Shown: positions 51,101 through 60,132 of the stretch, in pieces
Layout: each line of letters begins with the position of its first letter
Position numbering within the stretch: position 1 is the stretch's first letter
Assembly (NCBI RefSeq): GCF_001042985.1
Contig: NZ_JYKY01000006.1
Coordinates: 1 to 64,000 of the forward strand
From: Pseudomonas lundensis
Lineage (GTDB): Bacteria > Pseudomonadota > Gammaproteobacteria > Pseudomonadales > Pseudomonadaceae
Reading direction: 5' to 3'
Length of the DNA: 64,000 bases
Position numbers and translations under genes: made by a program
The notes under the pieces: model-generated
The model's database searches: none
What the model was told of the DNA's origin: nothing
The model's input: only the letters and a program-made list of their open reading frames with translations

Positions 51101-51883
51101 ATGCCGCGTTTTGCCGCCAACCTGTCCATGCTGTTCACCGAACAGGATTTTCTTGTCCGTTTTCAAGCGGCTGCCAATGCTGGTTTCCACGGCGTTGAAT
51201 ACCTGTTTCCGTACGACTACAGCTCTGCCGAAATCAAGGCCCAACTCGATGCCAACAAACTGACCCAAGTGCTGTTCAACCTGCCAGCCGGCGACTGGGC
51301 CAAGGGCGAGCGCGGGATTGCCTGCCTGCCGGACCGTGTCGAAGAGTTTCGCGCCGGGGTGGATCTGGCCATCGCCTACGCCCAAGTGCTGGGCAACGAT
51401 CAGATCAACTGCCTGGCGGGCATTCGCCCCCAAGGCATCGACGACGCGCTGGTTGAGAAAACCTTCGTCAGCAACCTCAAATACGCCGCCGACAAGCTGC
51501 AAGCGGTGGGCATCAAGCTGGTGATGGAAGCCATCAACACCCGCGACATCCCCGGTTTCTACCTCAACAACACGCGTCAGGCGCTGGCCATTCAGGAGAA
51601 GGTCGGCAGCGCCAACCTGTTCCTGCAATACGACATCTACCACATGCAAATCATGGAAGGTGACCTGGCGCGCACGATGCAAACGCACCTGCCGCAGATC
51701 AACCACATCCAGTTGGCCGATAACCCCGGCCGTCACGAACCGGGCACCGGCGAAATCAACTACCGCTTCCTGTTCGACCACCTTGATCGCATCGGCTACC
51801 AAGGCTGGGTCGGCTGTGAGTACAAGCCACTGAGCAGCACCGAAGCCGGTCTGGGCTGGCTCAAGACGCATAACGCGGTCTAA
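51101..51883 (+). CDS. hyi: Hydroxypyruvate isomerase
   Basis: Hyi interconverts hydroxypyruvate and tartronate semialdehyde. The 260-residue TIM barrel has FAANLSMLFTEQDFL at the start, GFHGVEYLFPYDY, the metal Glu in LVMEAINTRDIPGF, FLQYDIYHMQIMEGD and ADNPGRHEPGTGEINY, all typical. ATG 51101 has AGGAG at 51089. Second gene of the operon. Confidence 0.95.
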   Translation: MPRFAANLSMLFTEQDFLVRFQAAANAGFHGVEYLFPYDYSSAEIKAQLDANKLTQVLFNLPAGDWAKGERGIACLPDRVEEFRAGVDLAIAYAQVLGNDQINCLAGIRPQGIDDALVEKTFVSNLKYAADKLQAVGIKLVMEAINTRDIPGFYLNNTRQALAIQEKVGSANLFLQYDIYHMQIMEGDLARTMQTHLPQINHIQLADNPGRHEPGTGEINYRFLFDHLDRIGYQGWVGCEYKPLSSTEAGLGWLKTHNAV

Positions 51884-51990
51884 GGCCGTCACCCGCGTCC
51901 GGGTTTCGAGATCACGGGCTGGCGCGCCACCCTTCGCCGCCTTCAGCCACGTCTACGGCTGTTTACCCCATAAAAACAAGAGGATTTGTC

Positions 51991-52881
51991 ATGGCTAAAA
52001 TCGGATTTATCGGCACCGGCATCATGGGTTCGCCCATGGCCAGCAACCTGCAAAAGGCGGGTCACAGCCTGTTCCTGTCGACCCACCACGGCGCGGCACC
52101 CGCCGACCTGGTCGCCGCAGGCGCTATCGCCCTGGCCAGCCCGAAAGAAGTGGCGCAGGAAGCCGAGTTCATCATCGTCATGGTGCCGGACACCCCGCAG
52201 GTCGAAGACGTGCTGTTTCGCGAAGACGGGATCGCGGCCGGCCTGAGCCCGAACAAAGTGGTGATCGACATGAGTTCGATCTCGCCTACCGCGACCAAGG
52301 CCTTCGCTGAAAAAATCACCGCCAAAGGCGCGTACTACCTCGATGCACCCGTCTCTGGCGGTGAAGTCGGGGCCAAGGCTGGCACCCTGAGCATCATGGT
52401 CGGCGGCGAGGAATCAACTTTCCAGCGCGCCCTGCCGCTGCTGCAAAACATGGGCAAGAACATCACCCTGGTGGGCGGCAATGGCGACGGCCAGACCGCC
52501 AAAGTGGCCAACCAGATCATCGTCGCCCTGAACATTCAGGCGGTGGCTGAAGCGCTGGTGTTTGCTGCCAAGAACGGCGCAGATCCGGCCAAGGTCCGTG
52601 AGGCACTGATGGGCGGGTTTGCGTCCTCCAAAATCCTTGAAGTCCACGGCGAGCGCATGATCAAAGGCACCTTCGACCCGGGCTTCCGCATCAGCCTGCA
52701 CCAGAAGGACCTCAACCTGGCCCTGGCGGGCGCCCGCGAGCTGGGCATCAACCTGCCCAACACCGCCAATGCGCAGCAAGTGTTCAGCACCTGCGCCGCC
52801 ATCGGTGGCAGCAACTGGGACCACTCGGCGCTGATCAAAGGCCTGGAACACATGGCCAACTTCTCGATTCGCGAGCAGTAA
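51991..52881 (+). CDS. glxR: 2-Hydroxy-3-oxopropionate (tartronate semialdehyde) reductase
   Basis: GlxR reduces tartronate semialdehyde to D-glycerate. The 296-residue beta-hydroxyacid dehydrogenase has the dinucleotide motif IGFIGTGIMGSPMASNL, the substrate motif LDAPVSGGEVGAKAGTL, the catalytic Lys in GDGQTAKVANQII, and HQKDLNLAL. ATG 51991 follows AAGAGGA. In P. aeruginosa glycerate kinase and pyruvate kinase follow; here they do not. Confidence 0.95.
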   Translation: MAKIGFIGTGIMGSPMASNLQKAGHSLFLSTHHGAAPADLVAAGAIALASPKEVAQEAEFIIVMVPDTPQVEDVLFREDGIAAGLSPNKVVIDMSSISPTATKAFAEKITAKGAYYLDAPVSGGEVGAKAGTLSIMVGGEESTFQRALPLLQNMGKNITLVGGNGDGQTAKVANQIIVALNIQAVAEALVFAAKNGADPAKVREALMGGFASSKILEVHGERMIKGTFDPGFRISLHQKDLNLALAGARELGINLPNTANAQQVFSTCAAIGGSNWDHSALIKGLEHMANFSIREQ

Positions 52882-52889
52882 CCGCACCT

Positions 52890-52920
52890 GTAGCCGCCGC
52901 CCGCCCCGCGCGGCGGCTGC
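52890..52920. repeat. GC-rich inverted repeat after glxR
   Basis: GTAGCCGCCGC and GCGGCGGCTGC form an 11-bp stem (one G-T) around CCGCCCC. It probably ends or insulates the glxR message. Confidence 0.55.
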
Positions 52921-52953
52921 ACACCTCATCCCCTTCTCAAGTGTGTCGTCACC

Positions 52954-53853
52954 ATGCACGCCCCCTCATTCAGCCAGCCTTGCCCGGATTGGGCGACGGC
53001 CCTGTGCAACGGTTTCAGCCAGATTTTCCTGCAACGTCATCCGCTGTGCGGGGTGCTGTGCCTGCTGGCCATTCTCGTCAGCGCGCCTTCACTCTTGGGG
53101 GGCGCGCTGCTTGGCGGGGTCAGCGGCCTGTTAACCGCACAACGGCGCGGTTACCCCAAAGCTGAACGCCAGGCCGGGCTTTACAGCTACAACGGCGTGT
53201 TGCTGGGGTTGCTGCTGAGCCATCAGTTACCGTGGTCAGCCATGTTGCCGCTGCTGATCATTGCCAGCGCCGGGCTGAGCACCATGCTGGTTCACCAATG
53301 GCTCAAGCGCGCCAGCAACGGCAACACCCTGATGGCTTACACCGCGCCCTTTGTCGGGCTGGGCTGGCTGTTGCTCAGTTTCAACCCTGCACCGCCAGCC
53401 TCCGCCTGGTCCACCCCCGAACTCAACGGCCTTACGCTGGCGCAAGGGCTGTTGACGGGCATCGGCCAAGTCATGTTGTTGCAATCACCGCTGGCGGGGC
53501 TGTTGATCGTCAGCGGCCTGTGGCTGAGCAGCCGACGCGCTGCGCTGTGGGCATTGACGGGTGCGCTGGCGGGCGTGGGGTTCAGCCTCTTGCAGCACGA
53601 CCCGGCCACCGCGCTCAGCGGGCTGGGCGGGTATAACGCGGCACTGGCCGCGTTGGCATTGTGCCAACGCACACGCCACCCCTGGCAGCCACTGGCGGGC
53701 ATCCTGCTGGCGTTGATGCTCACACCCGGCTTTAGCGCGCTCGGGCTGCCTGCCCTGACGGCGCCCTTCATCCTGAGCAGCTGGTTGGTACTGGCCAGCG
53801 TGCGCCTGTTAACACCATCCAGTGTGCAATCCCGGTTGCGCATTGAGCGCTAA
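52954..53853 (+). CDS. Urea transporter (UT family)
   Basis: The 299-residue membrane protein is an internally duplicated urea channel: the first half has RQAGLYSYNGVLLGLLLSHQ and the second LSGLGGYNAALAALALCQ, the two pore signatures (N-G / N-A after Tyr) of UT/SLC14-like bacterial channels. About ten hydrophobic segments are visible. It lets urea cross the inner membrane. Allantoicase and AllA make urea, so it may release or recover it. ATG 52954 begins after a short leader. The spot is where glycerate kinase stands in P. aeruginosa. Confidence 0.87.
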   Translation: MHAPSFSQPCPDWATALCNGFSQIFLQRHPLCGVLCLLAILVSAPSLLGGALLGGVSGLLTAQRRGYPKAERQAGLYSYNGVLLGLLLSHQLPWSAMLPLLIIASAGLSTMLVHQWLKRASNGNTLMAYTAPFVGLGWLLLSFNPAPPASAWSTPELNGLTLAQGLLTGIGQVMLLQSPLAGLLIVSGLWLSSRRAALWALTGALAGVGFSLLQHDPATALSGLGGYNAALAALALCQRTRHPWQPLAGILLALMLTPGFSALGLPALTAPFILSSWLVLASVRLLTPSSVQSRLRIER

Positions 53854-53892
53854 TCCCCGAATCTTCTTACCTTTGAGATTCGAGCTTCGTAC

Positions 53893-54714
53893 ATGAATAA
53901 CAACGACTGGCGCCAGCGGCTCTACGTGATGGTCTTTCAGGCCGACACCCCCGCCGGGCGCCGTTTCGACACCACGCTCCTGCTGATCATCCTCTGCAGC
54001 CTGGTGGTGGTGATCCTCGACAGTATCGACAGCATCCACCGCGATTACGCCAACCTGCTGGCCTACATCGAGTGGGGCTTCACCTTTGTGTTCGCCGTGG
54101 AATACGGCCTGCGCCTGTATTGCTCGCCCAAACCCCTGCGCTACGCCTTCAGCTTTTACGGGCTGGTGGATTTACTGGCCATCGTGCCGGGGATTCTGGC
54201 GATCTATTACAGCGATGCGCAGTACCTGCTGATTATTCGCATCATCCGCATGCTGCGAATCTTTCGGGTGCTCAAGCTGGTGCCCTACTTGAGTCAGGCC
54301 AACTACCTGCTCTCGGCACTGCGCGGCAGCAAACAAAAGATCATCGTGTTTCTGGTCAGCGTGTCCACGCTGGTGACCGTGTTTGGCACCCTGATGTACG
54401 TGGTCGAAGGGCCGGAAAACGGCTTTACCAGCATCCCGGTGAGCATCTACTGGGCCATCGTCACCCTGACCACAGTGGGCTTCGGCGATATCGTGCCGAA
54501 GACCCCGTTCGGGCAAATCATCTCGGCCATGGTGATGATCACCGGTTATTCGATCATCGCCGTGCCCACCGGGATCTTCACCGCCGAACTGGCCAACGCC
54601 ATGCGCGGCGAACAGCTCAAACACAACTGCCCCACGTGCAAAAAAGAACGCCATGAACCCTCGGCGTCGTTTTGTTCTCGCTGTGGTAACGCGCTTTTCA
54701 CAAAAAATGCATAA
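53893..54714 (+). CDS. Voltage-gated potassium channel with C-terminal zinc ribbon
   Basis: The 273-residue protein is a six-helix ion channel. S4 has regularly spaced Arg (RIIRMLRIFRVLKL, residues 116-129), and the selectivity filter is TTVGFGD at 193-199, set for K+. After S6 (FTAELANAMR) a tail of about 30 residues carries CPTCKK and CSRCGN, two CxxC pairs of a zinc ribbon. P. aeruginosa has such a channel at the same place beside cysP. Gating or metal sensing by the ribbon is inference. Confidence 0.92.
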   Translation: MNNNDWRQRLYVMVFQADTPAGRRFDTTLLLIILCSLVVVILDSIDSIHRDYANLLAYIEWGFTFVFAVEYGLRLYCSPKPLRYAFSFYGLVDLLAIVPGILAIYYSDAQYLLIIRIIRMLRIFRVLKLVPYLSQANYLLSALRGSKQKIIVFLVSVSTLVTVFGTLMYVVEGPENGFTSIPVSIYWAIVTLTTVGFGDIVPKTPFGQIISAMVMITGYSIIAVPTGIFTAELANAMRGEQLKHNCPTCKKERHEPSASFCSRCGNALFTKNA

Positions 54715-54806
54715 GCAAAGGCTTTTTTAATCTTTTAAGCACTAAGCGTCAGCGGCTATAGTCGCTGGCAAATTGCCCCATATGCCCCTCCAACAAGGAA
54801 TGAGCA

Positions 54807-55808
54807 GTGAAAAACCTTTTTAGCGCCTCTGTCCTCGCCGCCAGCCTGGCCTTTATGGGCGTTGCCCACGCCGCTCCCAAGCCGCTACTGAACGTGTCGT
54901 ACGACGTCATGCGCGACTTCTACAAAGACTACAACCCGGCATTCCAGAAACATTGGGAAGCAGAGCACGACGCAAAGCAAACGGTGCAAATGTCGTTCGG
55001 CGGCTCCAGCAAACAGGCGCGCTCGGTGATCGACGGGCTGCCCGCGGACGTCATCACCATGAACATGGCCACCGACATCAATGCCCTGGCCGATAACGGC
55101 AAACTGGTGCCTGAGAATTGGGTCACCCGCCTGCCGAACAACAGCGCGCCCTTCACCTCGGCCACGGTGTTCATCGTGCGCAAAGGCAACCCGAAAGCCC
55201 TGAAAGACTGGCCAGACCTGGTCAAGGATGGCGTGCAAGTAATCGTGCCGAACCCGAAAACCTCGGGCAATGGCCGTTACACGTTCTTGTCCGCTTGGGG
55301 CTATGTGCTGAAAAACGGCGGTGACGAAACTAAGGCGAGAGATTTTGTCGGCAATCTGTTCGGCCACGTGCCTGTGCTGGACACCGGCGGCCGCGCAGCC
55401 ACCACGACCTTCATGACCAACCAGATCGGCGACGTGCTGGTGACCTTTGAGAACGAAGCGGAAATGATCGCCCGCGAATTTGGTCGCGACCAGTTCGAGG
55501 TGATCTACCCCAGCGTCTCGGCCGAAGCTGAGCCGCCGGTGACCGTGGTCGACAAAGTGGTCGACAAAAAAGGCACGCGTGAGGTGGCTGAAGCCTACTT
55601 GAAGTATTTGTGGTCGCCTGAAGGCCAGGAAATCGCCGCCAAAAACTACCTGCGCCCGCGCGACCCGCAGATTCTGGCCAAGTACAGCGACCGCTTCCCG
55701 AACGTTGACTTCCTGTCGGTTGAGAAAACCTTCGGCGACTGGCGCGAGGTGCAAAAAATCTATTTCAATGACGGCGGCGTGTTTGACCAGGTGTACTCAG
55801 GTCAATAA
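54807..55808 (+). CDS. sbp: Periplasmic sulfate-binding protein
   Basis: A 22-residue signal peptide (cleaved after AHA) leads to a class II binding protein for sulfate ABC import: LLNVSYDVMRDFYKDYNPAF, the anion-binding FGGSSKQARSVIDG, NPKTSGNGRYTFLSAWGY and KYLWSPEGQEIAA. The gene begins with GTG 54807. No permease genes adjoin, as in P. aeruginosa where the gene here is called cysP; the orphan protein should serve a CysTWA transporter elsewhere. Sulfur control is expected but no site was identified. Confidence 0.94.
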   Translation: MKNLFSASVLAASLAFMGVAHAAPKPLLNVSYDVMRDFYKDYNPAFQKHWEAEHDAKQTVQMSFGGSSKQARSVIDGLPADVITMNMATDINALADNGKLVPENWVTRLPNNSAPFTSATVFIVRKGNPKALKDWPDLVKDGVQVIVPNPKTSGNGRYTFLSAWGYVLKNGGDETKARDFVGNLFGHVPVLDTGGRAATTTFMTNQIGDVLVTFENEAEMIAREFGRDQFEVIYPSVSAEAEPPVTVVDKVVDKKGTREVAEAYLKYLWSPEGQEIAAKNYLRPRDPQILAKYSDRFPNVDFLSVEKTFGDWREVQKIYFNDGGVFDQVYSGQ

Positions 55809-55938
55809 ACACCCCCGCGTCACCGGTGCAGGCGCTGACTGCACCCTTAACCTGTACATAAACACAGTAAAAACAGTTGCCCCGATTTCAATCTCTGCCA
55901 TGCTGTGCACCTTCTGCGCAGCATGAACGAGTGAAACG

Positions 55939-57876
55939 ATGCGGCTGTTTTTGTGTGAAAAACCCTCCCAGGCCAAAGATATTGCGGCCGTGCTCGGTGC
56001 CAGCCGTCGCGGTGATGGCTGCTGGGTGGGGCCCAATGCCACTGTCACCTGGTGCATCGGTCATTTGCTCGAAACCGCCCCGCCCGACGCCTACGACGAG
56101 CGCTACAAACGCTGGGTCCTGGCCGACCTGCCCATCGTGCCGCAGCAGTGGAAGATGCGCGTCAAACCCAAAACCGCCAGCCAGTACAAGGCCGTCAAAC
56201 GCCTGCTGGGCGAAGCCCGTGAACTGGTGATCGCCACCGATGCCGACCGTGAAGGCGAAATGATTGCCCGCGAGCTGGTCGAACACTGCCGTTATCGCGG
56301 GCCGATCCAGCGCCTGTGGTTGTCGGCACTGGACGACGCCTCGATTCGCAAGGCACTGGCCGCGCTCAAGCCCGGCGCCGACACTTTCAACCTGTACCAC
56401 GCAGCCTTGGGGCGTTCGCGGGCCAACTGGCTGATCGGCATGAACATGAGCCGCCTGTTTACCCTGCTCGGGCGCAAGTCGGGCTATCAAGGCGTGCTGC
56501 CCGTAGGCCGGGTGCAGACCCCGACCTTGCGCCTGGTGGTGGATCGCGACCGCAGCATCAGCGATTTCATCCCTGTGGCCTATTGGGCCATCGATGTGCA
56601 ACTCAGCCATGATGGGCAAGTGTTTACCGCCCAGTGGCGCGCCGACCCGGACACCTGTGACGATCAGGACCGCTGCCTGAATCAGGCCCACGCGCAGCAC
56701 GCCGCCACGGCGATGCAAAACGCCCGCCACGCACGGGTCATCACCCTGCGCACCGAGCGCCTGCGCGACGTCGCGCCCCTGCCGTTCGACCTCGGCACGC
56801 TGCAGGAAGTGTGTTCCAAGAAATTGGGGCTGGGCGCCCAGGAAACCCTCGACATCGCCCAGTCACTGTATGAAACCTACAAAGTCATCACCTACCCGCG
56901 CAGCGACTGCGGCTACCTGCCGCAAAGCCAGCACGCCGAAGCCGCCTCAATTCTCGGTGCCTTGCAGCAGGCGGATCCGGCCTTGCAACCGCTGGCAGGC
57001 TTTCTGGACCCGCAACGCCGTTCACGGGCGTGGAATGACGCCAAGGTCAGCGCCCACCACGGCATCATCCCCACGGCGGCCGCGAAAAACCTAGAACGCC
57101 TGAGCGGCAAGCAGCGGGCCGTCTATACCCTGATTCGCGCGCGTTACCTGGCGCAGTTCCTGCCCAACCATGAATACGACCGCACCCAAGCCGATTTCGA
57201 CTGTGCGGGGCAGGCCCTGCGCGCGGTGGGCAAGCAGATCATCGAGCCGGGCTGGAAGCGCGCCCTGCCCGAAGCCCTGGCCCCGGCCAAGGGCCGTGAA
57301 GCCCCCGCACCGCAGCCGCTGCCGCGCCTGCACGAAGGCCTCGAGTGTGCGGTGGCGAACGTCCTGCTTAAAGACTTGTGGACCCAGCCGCCCAAGCCGT
57401 TCACCGAGGGCGACTTGATCAAGGCCATGAAAAACGTCGCCAAATGGGTCCAGGACCCGCTGCTCAAACAAAAACTCAAGGACACCACCGGCATTGGCAC
57501 CGAAGCCACCCGCGCCGGGATCATTCAGGGCTTGCTGGACCGCGGTTATCTGAACAAAAACGGCAAGGCGCTGGCGGCCACGCCCGCGGCCTTCAGCCTG
57601 ATCGACGCCGTGCCCCGCGCCATTGCCGACCCCGGCACCACGGCGATCTGGGAACAAGCGCTGGACATGGTGCAAAGCGGCGACATGACCCTCGACATCT
57701 TCGTCGCCAAACAGGCCGCTTGGATGAGCAAGCACATCGAACGTTGCAGCGGCCTGCAAATGACCATTCGCGGCCCGGCCAGCCCGGCCGGGGTCGCCCC
57801 CGCGTGGAAGAAAAAACGCAAGGCGCCCGCCAGTAAACCCAAGGCCAAACGCGCGGTTAAAGCAAAAGGGGCCTGA
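55939..57876 (+). CDS. topB: DNA topoisomerase III
   Basis: TopB is a type IA topoisomerase that decatenates DNA with single-stranded regions. The 645-residue protein has the Toprim start LFLCEKPSQAKDIAAVLG, the acidic motif ATDADREGEMIARELVEH, GRVQTPTLRLVVDRD and the nucleophile Tyr in VITYPRSDCGYL. The C-terminus ends in a Lys/Ala-rich tail (KKKRKAPASKPKAKRAVKAK) without zinc fingers. ATG 55939 follows AACGAG. Length agrees with chromosomal TopB. Confidence 0.96.
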   Translation: MRLFLCEKPSQAKDIAAVLGASRRGDGCWVGPNATVTWCIGHLLETAPPDAYDERYKRWVLADLPIVPQQWKMRVKPKTASQYKAVKRLLGEARELVIATDADREGEMIARELVEHCRYRGPIQRLWLSALDDASIRKALAALKPGADTFNLYHAALGRSRANWLIGMNMSRLFTLLGRKSGYQGVLPVGRVQTPTLRLVVDRDRSISDFIPVAYWAIDVQLSHDGQVFTAQWRADPDTCDDQDRCLNQAHAQHAATAMQNARHARVITLRTERLRDVAPLPFDLGTLQEVCSKKLGLGAQETLDIAQSLYETYKVITYPRSDCGYLPQSQHAEAASILGALQQADPALQPLAGFLDPQRRSRAWNDAKVSAHHGIIPTAAAKNLERLSGKQRAVYTLIRARYLAQFLPNHEYDRTQADFDCAGQALRAVGKQIIEPGWKRALPEALAPAKGREAPAPQPLPRLHEGLECAVANVLLKDLWTQPPKPFTEGDLIKAMKNVAKWVQDPLLKQKLKDTTGIGTEATRAGIIQGLLDRGYLNKNGKALAATPAAFSLIDAVPRAIADPGTTAIWEQALDMVQSGDMTLDIFVAKQAAWMSKHIERCSGLQMTIRGPASPAGVAPAWKKKRKAPASKPKAKRAVKAKGA

Positions 57877-57904
57877 GCGGGCAACGGCGCAGCAAGCCGA
57901 GGCC

Positions 57905-58747
57905 TTACAGCGTCAGGTGACCCGAGAGACAGGTCACCGCCGCGCCGCCCACCCAAATATCGTCCCCCACACGTTCGATGGCGACGCGCCCGGCCCGGCC
58001 CATGGCCGTGCCCTGACTCACCGTATAACGCGCCGGTGCCAGGCCTTGCGCCATCAGCCATTGCGCCAGACCAGCATTCAGGCTGCCGGTGACCGGGTCT
58101 TCCTGCATGCCATCCCCGGCGATGAACGCGCGCACTTCAAAGTGCGCGTCATCGCCATCCTTCGCACTGTCCCACGGCGCAACCACCCCCAGCGCCAGGC
58201 CCAGCAGTTGCGGGTAGTCGGGCTCCAGCGCCAGCACCTGCGCCCGATCGCGCAGCATCACCGCCACCCACCCCGGCCCGTTGTCGACCCAGCTCGCGCG
58301 GACCACCGCCTGCGGTTCAATCCGCAAACCCGCACAGATGCGCTGTATCAGCGCCTCTTCCACAGGCCCGCTGCGCACCAAAGGCGGCGCCTTGAACGCC
58401 AGTTGTTCAGCGTCGCGCCGAATCGTGATCAGACCCGCGCCACACTCCTGAATGACTTCCCGGCCTTTTGGCTGCCCCCCGGCTTCTAGCCAGGCATGGC
58501 AACTGCCCAACGTCGGGTGCCCGGCAAAGGGTAATTCGCGCAGGGTGGTAAAGATGCGCAAACGATAATCGGCCTGCGGGTCCTGCGGCCTGAGCACGAA
58601 CGTGGTTTCACTGAGGTTGGTCCAGCGCGCAAAGTCCGCCATCTGCGCATCGCTCAGGCCATCGGCATTGAGCACCACCGCCACCGGATTGCCCTTGAGC
58701 GCCACCCGACTGAACACATCCACTTGTTTGAATTGGAACTGGCTCAC
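57905..58747 (-). CDS. PhzF family isomerase/epimerase-like protein
   Basis: The 280-residue protein shows the PhzF pattern: QVDVFSRVALKGNPVAVVL, catalytic Glu in NLSETTFVLRP, LRELPFAGHPTLGSCHAWL and GDGMQEDPVTGSLNAGLAQWL. It is a cytoplasmic two-domain enzyme of the diaminopimelate-epimerase fold. Without phenazine genes nearby it is not expected to make phenazine; substrate unknown. GTG 58747 has AGGAG at a normal distance; ATG 58753 is only 3 bases from it. Confidence 0.9.
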   Translation of the reverse strand: MSQFQFKQVDVFSRVALKGNPVAVVLNADGLSDAQMADFARWTNLSETTFVLRPQDPQADYRLRIFTTLRELPFAGHPTLGSCHAWLEAGGQPKGREVIQECGAGLITIRRDAEQLAFKAPPLVRSGPVEEALIQRICAGLRIEPQAVVRASWVDNGPGWVAVMLRDRAQVLALEPDYPQLLGLALGVVAPWDSAKDGDDAHFEVRAFIAGDGMQEDPVTGSLNAGLAQWLMAQGLAPARYTVSQGTAMGRAGRVAIERVGDDIWVGGAAVTCLSGHLTL

Positions 58748-58885
58748 ACACATCACTCCTGTCAATGACCCTGCCCGTCAGGACGGTACGCGGCACTGGC
58801 GCTGGGTCGGGTAGCCCGCAACATAGAATCTCGCGCACGCCGTGACAAGGTATTATCCCTGCCCGTTTTCACACCGGAGCACACC

Positions 58886-59608
58886 ATGACCGCACGGACT
58901 TTTCTCATCACCGGCGCCAGTAAAGGAATCGGACGCGCGCTGGCGACTTATCTGTCAGAAGCAGGCCACACCGTCGTTGGCATTGCGCGAAATGCCGACG
59001 ACCCCACCTTCCCCGGCACGCTGGTGGCGCTGGACCTGGCCGATCGCCAGCGCAGCGCACACGTACTGGGCGAGTTGAGCGAGCGCTTTGCGTTTGACGG
59101 GCTGGTCAACAATGTCGGGCTGGTGCGCCCGCAAGCACTGGGCGAGATTGACCTGGATGCGTTCGACGACGTGATGCGGGTCAATCTGCATTCGGCGTTG
59201 CAAGCCACCCAAGCCCTGCTGCCCGGCATGCGCCACCGGGGCTGGGGACGCATCGTGAATATTTCCAGCTTGACCGTACTGGGCATTGCACAGCGCACCG
59301 CCTATGCGGCGGCCAAAGCGGCCTTGGTCAGTTTCACCCGCTCTTGGGCGCTGGAACTGGCGCAAACCGGGATCACGGTCAACGCCGTGGCGCCCGGGCC
59401 GACCGAAACCGAGCTGTTCCGCGCCAACAACCCGCCGGGCTCTGAAGGTGAAGCCCGGTATCTGGCCGGGGTGCCCATGGCGCGTTTGGGCCAGCCGCAC
59501 GAGATCGCCTCGGCGATTGCGTTCCTGCTGTCCGAACACAGCGCTTACATCACCGGCCAGACGTTGTTCGTGGATGGCGGCGCCTCGGTGGGCAAAGCCG
59601 CGTATTAA
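58886..59608 (+). CDS. SDR family NAD(P)-dependent oxidoreductase
   Basis: The 240-residue short-chain dehydrogenase has [15 protein letters not shown] at residues 10-24, NNVGLVRP, the Ser in [10 protein letters not shown] and the YAAAK active site (Tyr-x-x-x-Lys) near residue 140-145, then [11 protein letters not shown]. The FabG-like C-terminus carries [10 protein letters not shown]. Substrate is not known. ATG 58886 follows CCGGAGC. It is divergent from the PhzF-like gene. Confidence 0.92.
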   Translation: MTARTFLITGASKGIGRALATYLSEAGHTVVGIARNADDPTFPGTLVALDLADRQRSAHVLGELSERFAFDGLVNNVGLVRPQALGEIDLDAFDDVMRVNLHSALQATQALLPGMRHRGWGRIVNISSLTVLGIAQRTAYAAAKAALVSFTRSWALELAQTGITVNAVAPGPTETELFRANNPPGSEGEARYLAGVPMARLGQPHEIASAIAFLLSEHSAYITGQTLFVDGGASVGKAAY

Positions 59609-59614
59609 CGACGC

Positions 59615-59648
59615 GCAAAAAAAACGGCGACCCGCGGGTCGCCGTTTA
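59615..59648. terminator. Bidirectional terminator, SDR / lipoprotein
   Basis: AACGGCGACCCG is followed at once by its complement CGGGTCGCCGTT, giving a 12-bp perfect stem with A and T runs outside. Confidence 0.85.
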
Positions 59649-59650
59649 AC

Positions 59651-60049
59651 TTATTTGAACTGCCGGCTCAACCCCGGCGGCACGCCGCTGATGTCGGTCT
59701 CTTCCCACGGCCCGTTCGGGCTGACCGCACGGCTCCAACCGTTGTTCCAGCGGTAATACGTGCGCTGGCGGTAAAAGGTGTCGGGCTGAGCGTCCAACAC
59801 ATACACCCCCAGACGTGCATCCCAATGGCTGGGCCCGCCCGGTGGCGGCGCAAAGGTGGCCGAGGTCCGCGGCAGCGGTTTTGGCGGCTTGGGAATCGGC
59901 ATGTCGGGCAACGGTTTGCCAGCAGGCGACGACGGTTGCGGCACGTGCTCAGGCGGGGTCGGTGACGGCTGATCCGAAGGTTGATGGACCGCACAGGCGC
60001 TCAGGCCTAAGGCGAAACTGAGCAAGGTGATGCGTGCAAGCGGACTCAT
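59651..60049 (-). CDS. Proline-rich lipoprotein of unknown function
   Basis: The lipobox LSAC at residues 16-19 follows a signal peptide. The mature chain has a long Pro-rich linker (residues 24-66) and a compact C-terminal region with FYRQRTYYRWNNGWSRAVSPNGPWEETD, a repeat-like Trp/Tyr motif seen in small envelope lipoproteins. No family name can be given. It lies between the SDR and the ccm operon, transcribed with the same direction as ccm, but a long hairpin separates them. Confidence 0.8.
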   Translation of the reverse strand: MSPLARITLLSFALGLSACAVHQPSDQPSPTPPEHVPQPSSPAGKPLPDMPIPKPPKPLPRTSATFAPPPGGPSHWDARLGVYVLDAQPDTFYRQRTYYRWNNGWSRAVSPNGPWEETDISGVPPGLSRQFK

Positions 60050-60073
60050 ACGGGTTTCTCTTATCGTGAGTTA

Positions 60074-60119
60074 CCCCTGCAGGCGCGCTTGTCTGGCAAT
60101 GCAAGCGCGCCTGCAGGGG
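60074..60119. repeat. 18-bp perfect inverted repeat between ccmI and the lipoprotein
   Basis: CCCCTGCAGGCGCGCTTG returns as its complement after a 10-base loop (TCTGGCAATG). It stands 14 bases after the ccmI stop and probably ends the ccm message. Confidence 0.75.
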
Positions 60120-60132
60120 CGGTGTTGACCGG

